Notes under the pieces: model-generated
The model's input: the letters and a program-made list of their open reading frames with translations, nothing else
Database searches by the model: none
Told to the model about the DNA's origin: nothing
Assembly: GCF_003298775.1 (NCBI RefSeq)
Contig: NZ_QNTQ01000006.1
Location: 521,127 to 585,126, forward strand
Direction of reading: 5' to 3'
DNA length: 64,000 nt
Source: Rhodosalinus halophilus
Lineage (GTDB): Bacteria > Pseudomonadota > Alphaproteobacteria > Rhodobacterales > Rhodobacteraceae
Position numbers and translations under genes: made by a program
Shown: positions 1-10,079 of the stretch, one piece after another
How positions within the stretch are numbered: position 1 is the stretch's first letter
Layout of the letters: each line of letters begins with the position of its first letter

Positions 1-392
1 GGCTCACGGGCGGCGAGACGGCACCGCTGACGCTGCGGGTCAAGGGCCGCGACGTGATCCTGCCGGAGTTTCACAACGGCGTGGCGCGCGCGCGCTTCTT
101 CGACCTCTGCGGCCAGCCTCTCGGCCCGGCGGACTACCTCGCCATCGCCGAGACGGTGCGTGTGCTCGTGCTCGAGGACATTCCGCGCCTGTCGCGGTCG
201 AACTTCAACGAGGCGAAGCGCTTCGTCACGCTGATCGACGCGCTCTACGAGGCGAAGGTGCGCCTGATCGCCTCGGCGGCCGCCGAACCCGAAAGCCTCT
301 ACGTCGAGGGCGAGGGCAGCTTCGAATTCGCCCGCACGGCCAGCCGCCTGCGCGAGATGATGAGCCACGGCTGGGGCCGGGCGGAGGGCTGA
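1..392 (+). CDS. zapE: Cell division protein ZapE (AFG1-like ATPase), C-terminal part
   Basis: This is the last ~130 residues of an AFG1/ZapE-type P-loop ATPase; the frame is open from base 3, so the start and the Walker motifs lie left of the window. The visible part carries the family's C-terminal pattern: a Phe-Phe-Asp-Leu-Cys segment, a Gly-Pro-Ala-Asp-Tyr-Leu stretch, then the block ending Phe-Val-Thr-Leu-Ile-Asp with Leu-Ile-Ala-Ser-Ala-Ala. In E. coli ZapE acts at the division site; the mitochondrial homologue is Afg1. Stop at 390-392. Family assignment is from motif recall, and function in this organism is inferred. Confidence 0.8.
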   Translation, partial: LTGGETAPLTLRVKGRDVILPEFHNGVARARFFDLCGQPLGPADYLAIAETVRVLVLEDIPRLSRSNFNEAKRFVTLIDALYEAKVRLIASAAAEPESLYVEGEGSFEFARTASRLREMMSHGWGRAEG

Positions 393-545
393 GGCGCGTC
401 GCGTTCCGGTCTTGCGGCTTTCGCGGGTGACGCGGTCGGCTTTGCCTGGCCAGTCGAAAACTCTGCCGCTTAGGGCCGGTGCGGCTCAGCCCGACGCTCG
501 CGAGGCAAGGTTCAGAGGCGTCGAGAGGGCTTGCCTCCGCCGCCT

Positions 546-570
546 CCTTTCAATGGTCACCAAATACCCC
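546..570. repeat. Dispersed intergenic repeat, copy A
   Basis: Read on the minus strand this is GGGGTATTTGGTGACCATTG followed by AAAGG. It matches copies at 12241-12264, 26404-26428 and 26476-26499 in the core GGGTATTT, three variable bases, GACCATTGAAAG. It sits about 30 bp past the folC stop. A small hairpin (AGGCAAG near 503, CTTGCCT near 531) lies beside it. No coding role seen. Confidence 0.7.
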
Positions 571-599
571 TGCGCCGCGGTTCGCGTCCATAGCTTGTG

Positions 600-1883
600 T
601 CAGCCGTTCTCGCGCAGGATCTGCCCGGCGAGGTAGAGCGAGCCGCATATGAGCACCCGCGCCTCCGGGGTCTGCAAGGCAATCCCGGCCAGCGCCTCGG
701 CAGGGCTCTCCGCCGTGCGGGTGATGTGCCCCGCCCGCTCCGCCGTCCCGGCCAGCGTGTCCGGGTCGAGCGCCGCCGCTTCCCCGGGGATCGGCACGGC
801 GATCAGGCTGTCGGCCACCTCCGCGAGCGGCGCGAGGAAGCCCGTGGCGTCCTTGGTCGAGAGCATCCCGCAGATCAGATGCGTGGGACGCCGCGGCAGA
901 ACCGCGAGATGCGCGGCGAGCGCCGCGCCGGCCGCGGGATTGTGCCCGCCGTCGAGCCAGAGCTCGACCTCGGGGGCTGCCTCGGCCAGCGGACCGCGCC
1001 GCAGGCGCTGGAAGCGCGCGGGCCATTCCGCCCGCGTGACCGCGGCCTCGCAGGCCGCCTCGCCCAGGCCGAGGTGCCGCAGCGCCGCGACCGCCGCGCC
1101 GGCGTTGGCGAGCTGATGCGCGCCGGGAAGCACGGGAAGCGGCAGGTCGAGCAGGCCTTTCTCGTCCTCGAAGACCATGCGCCCGCGCTCTTCGCGGACG
1201 TGCCAGTGCTGCCCGTGGACGTGCAGAGGCGCACCGACGCACGCGGCCTGCGCCTCGATCACCTCGAGCGCCTCCTTGGGCTGGGGGCCGAGGATGCAGG
1301 GGCTGCCGCGCTTGAGGATGCCCGCCTTTTCGAAGGCGATCCTTCCCAGCGTGTCGCCCAGATACTGTTCGTGATCCATCGAGACGGGGGTGATGACGGT
1401 CAGCGCAGGCGAGTCGATCACGTTGGTGGCGTCGAGCCGCCCGCCAAGGCCCGTCTCGAGCAGCGTCCAGTCTGCCGGCACGCGCGAGAAGGCCAAGAGC
1501 GCCGCGCAGGTGGTGATCTCGAAATAGGTGATCGGCTCCCCGCCGTTCGCGGCCTCGCATTCGTCGAGCACGGCCGCGAGCTCCGGCTCGGAGATCAGTT
1601 CGCCGGCCACCCGCACCCGCTCGTGAAAACGCGCGAGATGCGGCGAGGTGTAGGCATGCGCCGTCTGACCCGCGCCCTCGATGCCGGCGCGGAGGAAAGC
1701 CAGGGTCGAGCCCTTGCCGTTGGTGCCGGCGAGATGAATCGCCGGGGGAAGCGTTCGTTCGGGATGGTCGAGCGCGGACAGCAGCCGCCAGACCCGGTCG
1801 AGCGTCAGGTCGATGATCTTGGGGTGCAGCGCCATCATCCGCGCGAGCACGAGATCGGAGGGCGCGGCGCCTTGCGCGGTCAT
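600..1883 (-). CDS. folC: Bifunctional folylpolyglutamate synthase/dihydrofolate synthase
   Basis: This 427-residue protein is an ATP-dependent ligase that adds glutamate to dihydropteroate and to folates in the cytoplasm. The N-terminal P-loop reads HLAGTNGKGST at residues 50-60, followed by the SPHL segment near 80-83 and GLGGRLDATN at 145-154. Both are hallmarks of the Mur-ligase/FolC fold. The length fits the family. It is the last gene of a minus-strand run after accD and a YdhR-like gene, the common alphaproteobacterial accD-folC arrangement. The gap to the YdhR-like stop is only 25 bp, so co-transcription is likely. Confidence 0.95.
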   Translation of the reverse strand: MTAQGAAPSDLVLARMMALHPKIIDLTLDRVWRLLSALDHPERTLPPAIHLAGTNGKGSTLAFLRAGIEGAGQTAHAYTSPHLARFHERVRVAGELISEPELAAVLDECEAANGGEPITYFEITTCAALLAFSRVPADWTLLETGLGGRLDATNVIDSPALTVITPVSMDHEQYLGDTLGRIAFEKAGILKRGSPCILGPQPKEALEVIEAQAACVGAPLHVHGQHWHVREERGRMVFEDEKGLLDLPLPVLPGAHQLANAGAAVAALRHLGLGEAACEAAVTRAEWPARFQRLRRGPLAEAAPEVELWLDGGHNPAAGAALAAHLAVLPRRPTHLICGMLSTKDATGFLAPLAEVADSLIAVPIPGEAAALDPDTLAGTAERAGHITRTAESPAEALAGIALQTPEARVLICGSLYLAGQILRENG

Positions 1884-1908
1884 GGGCCGATGCTTTCCGA
1901 GGGGCGCG

Positions 1909-2214
1909 TCAGAGCGGCGCGCGGGTGATCTGCGACAGGGCGGGGTTCACGTCGAAGGTCATGGCGCGGATGTCGGTGATGCCGAACTCGGCCAGCCGCG
2001 CGGTGTGCTTCTCCTTGTAGGCGGCCGCGGCCTCGGGGCTGTCGAAGACGTAGATGCCGCCGGCGCGGCCTTCTGCCGCGTTCTCGGTCCAGACCTTCCA
2101 GACCAGGCCGGGCTCGGCGGCGATGTCGGTGGCCAGCCCCTCCATCGCGGTGGCCATCTCGCCGCCCCAGGGGCCGGTGAAGGGGAAATCGAATTGAAGA
2201 AGCGTGTGCGCCAT
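1909..2214 (-). CDS. YdhR-type putative monooxygenase
   Basis: This 101-residue protein resembles the YdhR family, small dimeric alpha-beta barrel proteins proposed to be monooxygenases. Visible signs are the N-terminal Leu-Leu-Gln-Phe-Asp-Phe-Pro-Phe strand, the Gly-Leu-Val-Trp-Lys-Val-Trp segment around residues 36-42 and Ala-Gly-Gly-Ile-Tyr-Val-Phe around 50-57. The substrate is unknown for most members. It lies between accD and folC on the same strand with short gaps (20 and 25 bp), so it is probably transcribed with them; no functional link is evident. Confidence 0.75.
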   Translation of the reverse strand: MAHTLLQFDFPFTGPWGGEMATAMEGLATDIAAEPGLVWKVWTENAAEGRAGGIYVFDSPEAAAAYKEKHTARLAEFGITDIRAMTFDVNPALSQITRAPL

Positions 2215-2234
2215 GGCTGGTATCCTGTCCCTCG

Positions 2235-3173
2235 TCAGCCCTGAGCGGGCTCGCTTTGCTGTGCCTCGGTGTCGGCGTCGGGCAGGGCCGCGCCCGGTGC
2301 GGGCAGATCGCCCTTCACGGCGGGGGGCAGGCCCATGAGCATCCGCGTCAGCGTGATCAGCTCCTCGCGCATGTCCTTGCGATGCGTGACCCGATCGAGC
2401 ATGCCGTGGTCGAGCAGGTATTCCGCGCGCTGGAAGCCCTCGGGCAGCTTCTCGCGGATCGTCTGCTCGATCACCCTCGGGCCGGCGAAGCAGATCAGCG
2501 CGCCCGGTTCGGCGATCTGGATGTCACCCAGCATGGCGTAGCTCGCCGTGACGCCGCCGGTCGTCGGATGCGTGAGCACGACGATGTAGGGCAGCCCCGC
2601 CTCCTTCACCATCTCGACGGCGACGGTGGTCCGCGGCATCTGCATGAGGCTGAGGATGCCCTCCTGCATCCGAGCGCCGCCCGCAGCGGAGAAGAGGATC
2701 AGCGGGCGCTTCGTCTCGACCGCGCGTTGCGCCGCCGCGATGATGGCGTTGCCGACGTACATGCCCATCGACCCGCCCATGAAGGAGAAATCCTGCGCCG
2801 CCGCGACGACCGGCGTGCGCCCGATCTCGCCTTGCGCGACCAGCATCGCCTCCTTCTCGCCCGTGGCCTTCTGCGCGGCCTTCATGCGGTCGGGGTATTT
2901 CTTCTGGTCGCGGAAGTGCAGCGGATCGGGCATCGGCTGCGGCACGGCGACCTCGCTGAACACGCCCGCGTCGAAGAGAGCGCGGAACCGTGCGCGCGGC
3001 CTCATCGCCATGTGATGACCGCAGGAGGTGCAGACGTTGAGGTTCTCCGCGAGTTCGCGGTGAAACAACATCGTTCCGCACTCGTCGCATTTCGTCCACA
3101 GGTTCTCCGGCATCTCGCGCCGCGAGAAGATGGAGTTGATGCGGGGGCGGACGTAATTGCTGATCCAGTTCAT
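2235..3173 (-). CDS. accD: Acetyl-CoA carboxylase carboxyltransferase subunit beta
   Basis: AccD forms the carboxyltransferase of acetyl-CoA carboxylase with AccA and makes malonyl-CoA for fatty acid synthesis. The start was set at 3173, giving 312 residues that begin [10 protein letters not shown]. The frame stays open upstream, but the family begins here. A four-cysteine zinc ribbon is visible at C29, C32, C48 and C51, followed by the crotonase-fold core with [12 protein letters not shown] and the [10 protein letters not shown] oxyanion region. The C-terminal tail is Ala/Pro/Asp/Glu-rich and variable. It heads the accD - YdhR-like - folC run on the minus strand. Confidence 0.96.
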   Translation of the reverse strand: MNWISNYVRPRINSIFSRREMPENLWTKCDECGTMLFHRELAENLNVCTSCGHHMAMRPRARFRALFDAGVFSEVAVPQPMPDPLHFRDQKKYPDRMKAAQKATGEKEAMLVAQGEIGRTPVVAAAQDFSFMGGSMGMYVGNAIIAAAQRAVETKRPLILFSAAGGARMQEGILSLMQMPRTTVAVEMVKEAGLPYIVVLTHPTTGGVTASYAMLGDIQIAEPGALICFAGPRVIEQTIREKLPEGFQRAEYLLDHGMLDRVTHRKDMREELITLTRMLMGLPPAVKGDLPAPGAALPDADTEAQQSEPAQG

Positions 3174-3225
3174 GGCGCCTCTCGGATCGTGCGATGCAGA
3201 TAAGCCGCTCCGGCGAGAAATGCAA

Positions 3226-4131
3226 TCAGCGCCGGAGCGCGAGCCGCGCGGCGAGCCAGGAGCAGAGCAGCATCCCGGCCTCGACAGGCATGGCCGAGCG
3301 GAGCATCGCCGGATCCTCGGTCGCCGCGGGCACGGTGTAGAGCGCGAGCCCCGACAGCGCGCCTTCCATCGCCGTGAATGCCACCGGAAAGACATTGTTC
3401 ATGAAGTGCATGGCGACGGCCGGGCCGAGGTTTCCCGCGCGCGCCGTGACATCGGCGAGCGCGACCGCGAAGGCAGCGCTCCAGAGCGCGACGATCGCGG
3501 CATTGCCGCCGAAATCCGCCGGCACGTAGTGCCCGAAGGCGAACAGGGCCGAGGGAACGCCGATCCAGATCAGCGGCGAGGCGAAGCGCGCCGCGAGCTG
3601 TTGCTGCAGGTAGCCGCGGAACAGGATCTCCTCCGCGCCCGTCTGGATCACCAGCACGGCGAGCGTCAGCGGCAACAGCGCGAGCCACAGGCCGGGCGCG
3701 AGATTGGGCTCGGGCTCCATGCCGCCGGGCACGCCCCAGGGCGGCAGCAGCGCGACCGCGATGTAGAGCAGCGCGAGCGCGCCCAGCACGCGGAAGAAGT
3801 CCCGCGCCGCGGCGCCCAGCGACGGGCCGATCAGGCTCTTGGCGCTCCGTCCGTGCAGGTGATGCGCCGCCGCGATCGCGCCCAGCGCCATGAAGGCGAA
3901 GCTGCCCAGCAGGATCAATGCGCTCGCCGGCGTGGTGCCGGTGCCGCCCTCCATCGCGAGCTCTGCATAAAGCGTGTCGGGCGCCAGCGCGTAGAGCACG
4001 CCGCGCAGCGCGCTCGACAGGCCGAAGAGCACGGCGGCCGCCACCACGAGTCCCGCGATCAGGCGCCAGATTTCGGGGCGCGCGCGGGCGGGGGCGACGA
4101 AGGCGTCGTGCGGGGCGTAGGCGGCGTGCAT
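3226..4131 (-). CDS. CPBP-family intramembrane glutamic protease
   Basis: This 301-residue multi-pass membrane protein has the CPBP (CAAX/Abi) signature. [10 protein letters not shown] carries the catalytic Glu pair at 167-168. FAFGH follows at 197-201, and the third motif His-x-x-x-Asn is at 242-246. Several hydrophobic segments flank these, the first around residues 24-45. Family members cleave substrates in the membrane or act as immunity or stress proteins; the bacterial substrate is usually unknown. It stands alone between accD and the divergent ilvD, about 110 bp from the ilvD start. All motif residues are intact. Confidence 0.88.
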   Translation of the reverse strand: MHAAYAPHDAFVAPARARPEIWRLIAGLVVAAAVLFGLSSALRGVLYALAPDTLYAELAMEGGTGTTPASALILLGSFAFMALGAIAAAHHLHGRSAKSLIGPSLGAAARDFFRVLGALALLYIAVALLPPWGVPGGMEPEPNLAPGLWLALLPLTLAVLVIQTGAEEILFRGYLQQQLAARFASPLIWIGVPSALFAFGHYVPADFGGNAAIVALWSAAFAVALADVTARAGNLGPAVAMHFMNNVFPVAFTAMEGALSGLALYTVPAATEDPAMLRSAMPVEAGMLLCSWLAARLALRR

Positions 4132-4242
4132 GAGGGGGAACTAGGGCAGCGCAGGCCCCTGCGCAATCTACCTCCGTCGATCGGCCTTGTGCGACGGGGG
4201 GGCATTCCGTATTCCCGATCAGGACCGATCAGGGAGGCCCGC

Positions 4243-6006
4243 ATGCTCAAGCGTCCGTTCGACAAGTCGAAGCTGCCCAGCCGCTACGTGACGGAGGGCC
4301 CCGCGCGGGCGCCGCACCGCTCCTACTACTACGCGATGGGCATGACCGAGGAGGAGATTCACCAGCCCCTCGTCGGCGTCGCCACCTGCTGGAACGAGGC
4401 CGCGCCCTGCAATATCGCGCTCGCCCGCCAGGCGCAGGCGGTGAAGATGGGCGTGAAGGAGGGCTCGGGCACCCCGCGCGAGTTCACCACCATCACCGTG
4501 ACCGACGGCATCGCCATGGGCCACGAGGGGATGCGCTCCTCGCTGCCCTCGCGCGAGGCGATCGCCGACACGGTGGAGCTGACCATGCGTGGGCACTGCT
4601 ACGACGCGCTCGTGGGCCTCGCCGGTTGCGACAAGTCGCTGCCGGGCATGATGATGGCGATGGTCCGGCTCAACGTGCCCTCGGTCTTCATCTACGGCGG
4701 CTCGATCCTGCCGGGCAAGGCGCCCAACGACCCCGAGGTGCCGGAGGATTTCCGCACCCGTGACCTGACCGTGCAGGACATGTTCGAGGCCGTCGGCCGC
4801 CACCAGAGCGGGACGCTTTCGGACGCCGCGCTCGCGATCCTCGAGCGGGTGGCCTGCCCGTCGGCGGGCGCCTGCGGGGGCCAGTTCACCGCCAACACCA
4901 TGGCCTGCGTGAGCGAGGCGATCGGGCTCGCGCTCTTCAACTCGTCGGGCATGCCCGCGCCCTATGAGAGCCGCGACCAGTATGGCGAGGCCTCCGGCAA
5001 GGCAGTCATGGACCTAATCGAAAAGAACATCCGCGCGCGTGACATCGTCACGCGGCAAAGCCTCGAGAACGCGGCGCGCGTGGTGGCCTGCACCGGCGGA
5101 TCGACCAACGCGGGGCTGCACCTGCCGGCCATCGCGCACGAGGCGGGCATCGACTTCTTCCTCGACGATGTCTGCGAGATCTTCCGCGACACGCCCTATT
5201 TCGTGGACATGAAGCCCGGCGGGCAGTTCGTCGCCAAGGATCTCTACGAGGCCGGCGGCGTGCCCGTGGTGATGAAGGAGCTGCGCCGCGCGGGCCTCAT
5301 CCACGAGGACTGCATGACAGTCTCGGGCCGCAGCATCGGCGAGGAACTTGACCGCGTGACCCGCGAGGCCGACGGAAAGGTCATCCATCCGATCGACGCC
5401 CCGATCACCAGGACCGGCGGGGTCGTGGGCCTCAAGGGCAATCTTGCCCCGGAAGGCGCCATCGTGAAGGTCGCGGGCATCGCTGAAGAACATCAAGTAT
5501 TCACCGGCCCGGCGCGCGTTTTCGAGTCCGAGGAAGAGGCCTTCGAGGCGGTCAAGAGCCGTGCCTACGAGGAGGGCGAGGTCATCGTTATCCGCAACGA
5601 GGGGCCCAAGGGCGGTCCCGGCATGCGCGAGATGCTGGCCACCACGGCCGCGCTCTCGGGGCAGGGCATGGGCAAGAAGGTCGCGCTCATCACCGATGGC
5701 CGCTTCTCCGGCGCGACGCGCGGCTTCTGCGTCGGTCATGTCGGCCCCGAGGCGGCGATGGGCGGCCCCATCGGCCTGTTGAAGAACGGCGACTTGATCA
5801 CCATCGACGCGATCAAGGGCGAGCTTTCCGTCGCCGTTTCGGAGGAGGAGATGGAGGCGCGGCGGAAGGAGTGGTCCGGCCCGCGGCCCACCAACTACGC
5901 CTCGGGCGCGGTGTGGAAATTCGCGCAGACGGTGGGCCCCACCTACAAGGGCGCCGTGACCCATCCCGGCGCCAAAGCCGAAACGCATGTCTACATGGAC
6001 ATCTAG
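4243..6006 (+). CDS. ilvD: Dihydroxy-acid dehydratase
   Basis: IlvD dehydrates 2,3-dihydroxy-isovalerate and its homologue in valine/isoleucine synthesis, using an Fe-S cluster and Mg2+. The 587-residue protein has candidate cluster cysteines C56 (PCN), C129 (GCDKS) and C211 ([10 protein letters not shown]). It also has the C-terminal [16 protein letters not shown] block. The start at 4243 follows an AGGGAGG Shine-Dalgarno; the longer open frame upstream overlaps the protease gene on the other strand and is rejected. The related sugar-acid dehydratase Edd is less likely given the length and motifs. The stop overlaps the next gene. Confidence 0.95.
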   Translation: MLKRPFDKSKLPSRYVTEGPARAPHRSYYYAMGMTEEEIHQPLVGVATCWNEAAPCNIALARQAQAVKMGVKEGSGTPREFTTITVTDGIAMGHEGMRSSLPSREAIADTVELTMRGHCYDALVGLAGCDKSLPGMMMAMVRLNVPSVFIYGGSILPGKAPNDPEVPEDFRTRDLTVQDMFEAVGRHQSGTLSDAALAILERVACPSAGACGGQFTANTMACVSEAIGLALFNSSGMPAPYESRDQYGEASGKAVMDLIEKNIRARDIVTRQSLENAARVVACTGGSTNAGLHLPAIAHEAGIDFFLDDVCEIFRDTPYFVDMKPGGQFVAKDLYEAGGVPVVMKELRRAGLIHEDCMTVSGRSIGEELDRVTREADGKVIHPIDAPITRTGGVVGLKGNLAPEGAIVKVAGIAEEHQVFTGPARVFESEEEAFEAVKSRAYEEGEVIVIRNEGPKGGPGMREMLATTAALSGQGMGKKVALITDGRFSGATRGFCVGHVGPEAAMGGPIGLLKNGDLITIDAIKGELSVAVSEEEMEARRKEWSGPRPTNYASGAVWKFAQTVGPTYKGAVTHPGAKAETHVYMDI

Positions 6007-6616
6007 CGCGGCGCTCGCGGGGGCCTTCGCGCTCGCGGGCTGCGCCCTGTCCCCGTCCGGCTCGCCGCCGCGCGAGGTCGTCGTGGCGCGTGGCGCGATC
6101 GCGGTCTCTGCGCCGCCTGGCTACTGCGTGGACCGCGCTGCCCTGCGCGACGCGGAGGACGGCAGTTTCGTTCTGATGGCGAGTTGCGCCAGCCTGGATC
6201 CCCGCGCGGAGGGCCCGGCGGCGCTGCCTGCGATCCTGACGGTCACCGTCTCGGCCGCCGATCCGGAACTCGAGCCGCCGCGCGCGGCGGAACTCGCGCA
6301 GGCGACGCCCGTGCCCGCGATCGCGACGGTGCAGCGGGGCGCGCTCGCGCTTGCGCATTTCTCGGAAGGGGGCGATTCCATCCTGCCGGGCGGCGATCCG
6401 CGCCACTGGCGCGGGGCGACGGGAGCTGGCGGGCGGGTCATCGGTCTGGCGCTCTATGCCCCCGAGGGCAGCCCGCTGGCCGGAGAGGCCGGCGGGCAGC
6501 TGGTCGGGGCGGCGGCCGCGCGGATCGAGGCCCGAGCGCCGCGGCGTCAGCCCAACGAGAGCGAGGAAAGACCACGCGCGGGGCTCGGCGGGGCACTCGC
6601 GCGTTTGTTCAATTGA
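5987..6616 (+). CDS. Putative lipoprotein, unknown function
   Basis: This 209-residue protein starts 20 bp inside the end of ilvD, in another frame. Its N-terminus is a short hydrophobic leader with a lipobox Leu-Ala-Gly-Cys at residues 16-19, so it is probably lipid-modified at Cys19 and held at the periplasmic face. The remainder is Ala/Pro/Gly-rich without a motif I recognise; a second Cys pair (C47 and the Ala-Ser-Cys-Ala stretch near 67) may form a disulfide. The overlap suggests translation coupled to ilvD. No function is proposed. Confidence 0.75.
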   Translation: MSTWTSSAALAGAFALAGCALSPSGSPPREVVVARGAIAVSAPPGYCVDRAALRDAEDGSFVLMASCASLDPRAEGPAALPAILTVTVSAADPELEPPRAAELAQATPVPAIATVQRGALALAHFSEGGDSILPGGDPRHWRGATGAGGRVIGLALYAPEGSPLAGEAGGQLVGAAAARIEARAPRRQPNESEERPRAGLGGALARLFN

Positions 6617-6665
6617 AGGGAATTCCCTGCTAAGGCTCGAAAGCGGGTAGCGAGGTCAGGACACG

Positions 6666-7439
6666 ATGCCGGGGGACAGCGGGCCGATCGGGCGGATGAT
6701 GCAGCGCGCGGCCGAGGCGCACTGGACGCGCGCCGCGGAGCAGGCCGGCCTTGCAGAGCCCGCGGTGCTGCAGCGCGAGCGTGGTCGCGCGCGGCGGCTC
6801 AGGCGCGCGCTCGATCATTTTCTGCACGCGGCTGAAGGGCGGCTTGCCGAGACCGCGGGCGCCGATCCGGCTGCGGGCAAGCCGCCTGGCACCGACTGGG
6901 TCTGGCGTCCCGAGATCTGGCGCGGGCCGCTGGCCACGCCGGGCCACGCCGCAGCGGCGCCGCGCACAAGCATCGGCGGTAATCTGACGCTGTTCCACGA
7001 CTGCGCGCTGAGCGAGCTGACGCTGCGCCAGATGCGCACCGCGGAGGCGGACGGGGCGCCGGCGCCCTACGCATTGAGCCTCGATGTCTTCGGCTTCGAC
7101 GGATCCTATCTGTCCTTCGCGCTCGATCTGCCGGAGGCGGCCGCGCAGGGCCTCCGGCGGCGACATCTGATCCGCCTGGATCTCGCAATGCGGGCCGAAC
7201 GGCCCCTGGAGGTCTTCGCGCGACTCAACGTGCGGCATGGCCCCAACACCGAACAGGTCGTGCGCGAACTGCCGCAGCTCGCCGGCGCGACGATGGTGGA
7301 ATTCGACCTCGCCTACTCCCGGCTCAACGAAAGGCGGGTCGAGCGGCTGTGGCTCGACCTGATATTCGATCGGCCGGTGATGAACCGGATCGTTCTGGAA
7401 GATCTTGTGCTGTCCCGCCGCCCTCGGGCGGAACTCTGA
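6666..7439 (+). CDS. DUF6478-type protein
   Basis: This 257-residue protein resembles a conserved hypothetical family (DUF6478) known mainly from Rhodobacterales. It has a basic, helical N-terminal third with many Arg residues around 37-47. A core follows with GGNLTLFHDCALSELTLRQ and LSLDVFGFDGSYLSFALDLP, then a charged C-terminus. No signal peptide or membrane segment is seen. It is followed 13 bp later by another small gene on the same strand, so the two are likely co-transcribed. Function unknown. Confidence 0.75.
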   Translation: MPGDSGPIGRMMQRAAEAHWTRAAEQAGLAEPAVLQRERGRARRLRRALDHFLHAAEGRLAETAGADPAAGKPPGTDWVWRPEIWRGPLATPGHAAAAPRTSIGGNLTLFHDCALSELTLRQMRTAEADGAPAPYALSLDVFGFDGSYLSFALDLPEAAAQGLRRRHLIRLDLAMRAERPLEVFARLNVRHGPNTEQVVRELPQLAGATMVEFDLAYSRLNERRVERLWLDLIFDRPVMNRIVLEDLVLSRRPRAEL

Positions 7440-7452
7440 CGGAGCATCGTCC

Positions 7453-7821
7453 ATGACCGAAGGCCTCAGCGTGACCTGCACCCGCTTCGCCAGCGGCATC
7501 TGGGAGGGCGAGGTAACCGGCGCAGGCGAGGGCCGCCCGCCGATCGAGGTGCTTCATGGCGACCGTGCCGTGCCGGACGTGCGCCTTGCCGCAGACGAAA
7601 CGGGGCGCTGGCGACTGAGGTTTCCGGTCCCCGCGGACGCGGTGGGCGAGGGTGTGCATACCCTGCTCATCCGGAACGCCGAGACGGGAGAGACGCTCGA
7701 CAGCCTCACGCTGATCGGAGGCCAGGCGCTGGAGCCCGACCTGCGCGCAGAGGTGTCGCTGCTGCGTGCGGAACTCGAATTGCTCAAGCGCGCCTTCCGG
7801 CGGCACGTGCGCGAGAGCTGA
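7453..7821 (+). CDS. Hypothetical protein with predicted beta-rich core
   Basis: This gives 122 residues from the ATG at 7453. An upstream in-frame start at 7405 would overlap the previous gene by 35 bp and is less likely. The sequence alternates short hydrophobic runs typical of a beta sandwich (VTCTRFASGIWEGEV, WRLRFPVP, GVHTLLIRNAETGETLDSLTL), and ends in a short amphipathic helix with a heptad-like LLRAELELLKRAF stretch. I do not recognise a family. It probably forms a two-gene unit with the DUF6478-type gene just upstream. Confidence 0.65.
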   Translation: MTEGLSVTCTRFASGIWEGEVTGAGEGRPPIEVLHGDRAVPDVRLAADETGRWRLRFPVPADAVGEGVHTLLIRNAETGETLDSLTLIGGQALEPDLRAEVSLLRAELELLKRAFRRHVRES

Positions 7822-7831
7822 CTCTTCTCGA

Positions 7832-7863
7832 AAAACAAGCCCCCGCGCCGGCGCGCGGGGGCT
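7832..7863 (-). terminator. Rho-independent terminator of the petABC operon
   Basis: A perfect 11-bp GC-rich stem (AGCCCCCGCGC with GCGCGGGGGCT, four-base loop) is followed on the minus strand by TTGTTTTT. It lies between the convergent plus-strand gene ending at 7821 and petC ending at 7898. The T-run points to the minus-strand transcript; it may also halt the plus-strand one. Confidence 0.88.
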
Positions 7864-7897
7864 GCTTACATCGCTGCGGCCGTTCAGGGTGTCGGCG

Positions 7898-8695
7898 TCA
7901 GCTCTCGTCCTTGGCACGGGCCTTGATCGGCGCCCAGATCCGCTTGTTGGTCAGATAGAGCAGAACGGACAGCACGGTGAGGAACAGCACGCCTGTGAAG
8001 CCCGCCTGCTTGCGCTCCATCATCTTGGGTTCGGCCGTCCACATCAGGAAGGCGGCCACGTCCTTGGCCATCTGTTCCTCGGTGGCTTCCGTGCCGTCCA
8101 TGTATTCGACCGCGCCCTCGTAGAGCGGCGGCGCCATGCTGATCCAGCCGCCGGGGAAGGACTCGTTCTCGTAGAGCACGGTGCCCGCCTCCACGCGATC
8201 CTCGCCGGTATAGTGCGTGAGAAGCGAGGCGATGTACTCCGCGCCGCCCATGCCCTTGAAAAGCTGGTTGAGGCCGGTGCCGTAGGGGCCGCTGAAGCCG
8301 GCGCGCGCCTTGGCCATCAGGCTCAGGTCGGGCGCACCGGCGCTCTCGACGGCCGGGAAATGGTCGTTGGGCCGCGCCGCGCGCCACTCGTCGGTCTCTT
8401 CGTCGTAGACCTGGAAGTTCTGCTCGGCGTAGGCGCGCACCTGGTCCTCGGGCATGCCGGGGCCCGTCTCGCTCGTGAGCGTCCGGAGCGGCACGTATTG
8501 CAAGCCGTGGCAGGCCGCGCAGACCTGCGTGTAGACCTGAAGCCCGCGCTGCAGCTGGGCCTGATCGTAGGTGCCGAACGGACCCTCGAAGGAGAACTCG
8601 TAGTCGGTCACGTGCCCGGCCGCGCCGGCGGCGTGGGCCGCCGGAGCCGCGAGCGTCAGCGCGGCGGCCGCGGAGAGGGCGATTTTCCTGAACAT
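7898..8695 (-). CDS. petC: Cytochrome c1 of the bc1 complex
   Basis: Cytochrome c1 passes electrons from the Rieske protein to soluble or membrane cytochrome c on the periplasmic side. The 265-residue form starts at 8695 with a typical signal peptide ([23 protein letters not shown]). Heme binding is at C59-A-A-C62-H63. The region [10 protein letters not shown] supplies the probable axial Met. A single C-terminal anchor helix ([14 protein letters not shown]) precedes a basic tail. An upstream in-frame start would overlap petB and lacks a signal peptide at its N-terminus. It is the third gene of petABC. Confidence 0.96.
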   Translation of the reverse strand: MFRKIALSAAAALTLAAPAAHAAGAAGHVTDYEFSFEGPFGTYDQAQLQRGLQVYTQVCAACHGLQYVPLRTLTSETGPGMPEDQVRAYAEQNFQVYDEETDEWRAARPNDHFPAVESAGAPDLSLMAKARAGFSGPYGTGLNQLFKGMGGAEYIASLLTHYTGEDRVEAGTVLYENESFPGGWISMAPPLYEGAVEYMDGTEATEEQMAKDVAAFLMWTAEPKMMERKQAGFTGVLFLTVLSVLLYLTNKRIWAPIKARAKDES

Positions 8696-8726
8696 GTCGC
8701 GTCTTTCCTTTCTCACTCGGCCCGCA

Positions 8727-10067
8727 TCATTCTGCCGGCGTCTCGACGGTCTTGGTGCCGCCGGCGGCCGAAGCATGCGCCTTGAAGTCCTCCTCGATCG
8801 TCGCCGGCTGCGGCAGCGGCTTTTCGAACACGCCCAGCAGCGGCAGGATCACGAGGAAGAAGGCGAACCAGTAGGTCGCGCCGATCAGGGCGATGACCGG
8901 ATAGATGCCTTCGGCCGGCATGGCACCCGCCCACATCAGCACGAAGAAGTTCACCACGAAGAGCCAGAACCACCACTTGAACATCGGGCGGTAGCGGCCG
9001 GAACGCACGCTCGAGGTGTCGAGCCACGGCGCCAGCGCCAGCACGAGGATGGAGCCGAACATCGCCAACACGCCGAAGAACTTGGCGTCGATGATCCCGC
9101 CCGTGATGAAGCCCGCGAACTGCACGATCCAGACCGAGTCGTCGAAGGCGCGCAGGATCGCGTAGAAGGGCAGGAAGTACCATTCCGGCACGATGTGCGC
9201 GGGCGTCACCAGCGGGTCGGCCTCGATGTAGTTGTCGGGGTGGCCCAGGTAGTTGGGCATGAAGCCCACGATGGCGAAGAACACCGCCAGGATCACCGCC
9301 AGCGCGAAGAGATCCTTGATCACGAAGTAGGGCCAGAAGGGCACGGTGTCCTTCTCGGCCTCGGCCTTCGAGGTGCGCCGCACCTCCACGCCGGTGGGGT
9401 TGTTGTTGCCCGTGGTATGGAAGGCCCAGATGTGCACGATCACGAGGCCGGCGATCACGAAGGGCAGCAGGTAGTGCAGCGAGAAGAAGCGCTGCAGCGT
9501 CGCGTTGTCCACTGCCGGTCCGCCCTGAAGCCACACGAGAATCGTGTCGCCGATGAAGGGGATCGCGCCGAAGAGGCCCGTGATCACCGTGGCGCCCCAG
9601 AACGACATCTGCCCCCAGGGCAGCACGTAGCCCATGAAGGCCGTGGCCATCATCAGCAGGTAGATCAGCATGCCGATGATCCAGGTGATCTCGCGCGGGC
9701 TCTTGTAGGAGCCGTAGTAGAGACCGCGCAGGATGTGCGCATAGACCGCGATGAAGAACAGCGACGCACCGTTCTGGTGCAGATAGCGGATCATGTGCCC
9801 GCCGTTCACGTTGCGCATGATGTGCTCGACGCTGGCGAAGGCCAGATCGGCGTGCGGCGTGTAGTGCATCACCAGGACGATGCCGGTGATGATCTGCAGC
9901 GCCAGGCAGAAGGTCAGCACGATCCCCCAGATCCACATCCAGTTGAGGTTCTTGGGCGTGGGGATCATGATCGTGTCGTAGAGCAGCCCGACGATCGGCA
10001 GGCGGCTGTGAAGCCACTTCTCGCCGCGGCTCTTGGGCTCGTAATGGTCGTGCGGAATTCCGGACAT
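8727..10067 (-). CDS. petB: Cytochrome b of the bc1 complex
   Basis: This 446-residue, eight-helix membrane protein holds both b hemes and the quinol and quinone sites. Visible hallmarks are the [20 protein letters not shown] loop and the [17 protein letters not shown] segment. The [15 protein letters not shown] motif of the Qo site is also present, near residue 295. A long hydrophilic C-terminal tail ([17 protein letters not shown] and onward) is common in Rhodobacter-type proteins. It lies 12 bp after petA and 31 bp before petC, consistent with one operon. Confidence 0.97.
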   Translation of the reverse strand: MSGIPHDHYEPKSRGEKWLHSRLPIVGLLYDTIMIPTPKNLNWMWIWGIVLTFCLALQIITGIVLVMHYTPHADLAFASVEHIMRNVNGGHMIRYLHQNGASLFFIAVYAHILRGLYYGSYKSPREITWIIGMLIYLLMMATAFMGYVLPWGQMSFWGATVITGLFGAIPFIGDTILVWLQGGPAVDNATLQRFFSLHYLLPFVIAGLVIVHIWAFHTTGNNNPTGVEVRRTSKAEAEKDTVPFWPYFVIKDLFALAVILAVFFAIVGFMPNYLGHPDNYIEADPLVTPAHIVPEWYFLPFYAILRAFDDSVWIVQFAGFITGGIIDAKFFGVLAMFGSILVLALAPWLDTSSVRSGRYRPMFKWWFWLFVVNFFVLMWAGAMPAEGIYPVIALIGATYWFAFFLVILPLLGVFEKPLPQPATIEEDFKAHASAAGGTKTVETPAE

Positions 10068-10079
10068 CGGCGCGTCTCC

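Noticed and set aside
2269..3203. Plus-strand open frames (up to 315 codons) opposite accD
   Set aside because: They are antisense to a gene with an intact zinc ribbon and carboxyltransferase motifs and show no domain of their own.
3157..4242. Upstream extension of the ilvD frame (362 codons)
   Set aside because: It is antisense to the CPBP protease gene with intact catalytic motifs, and ilvD has its own Shine-Dalgarno and standard N-terminus at 4243.
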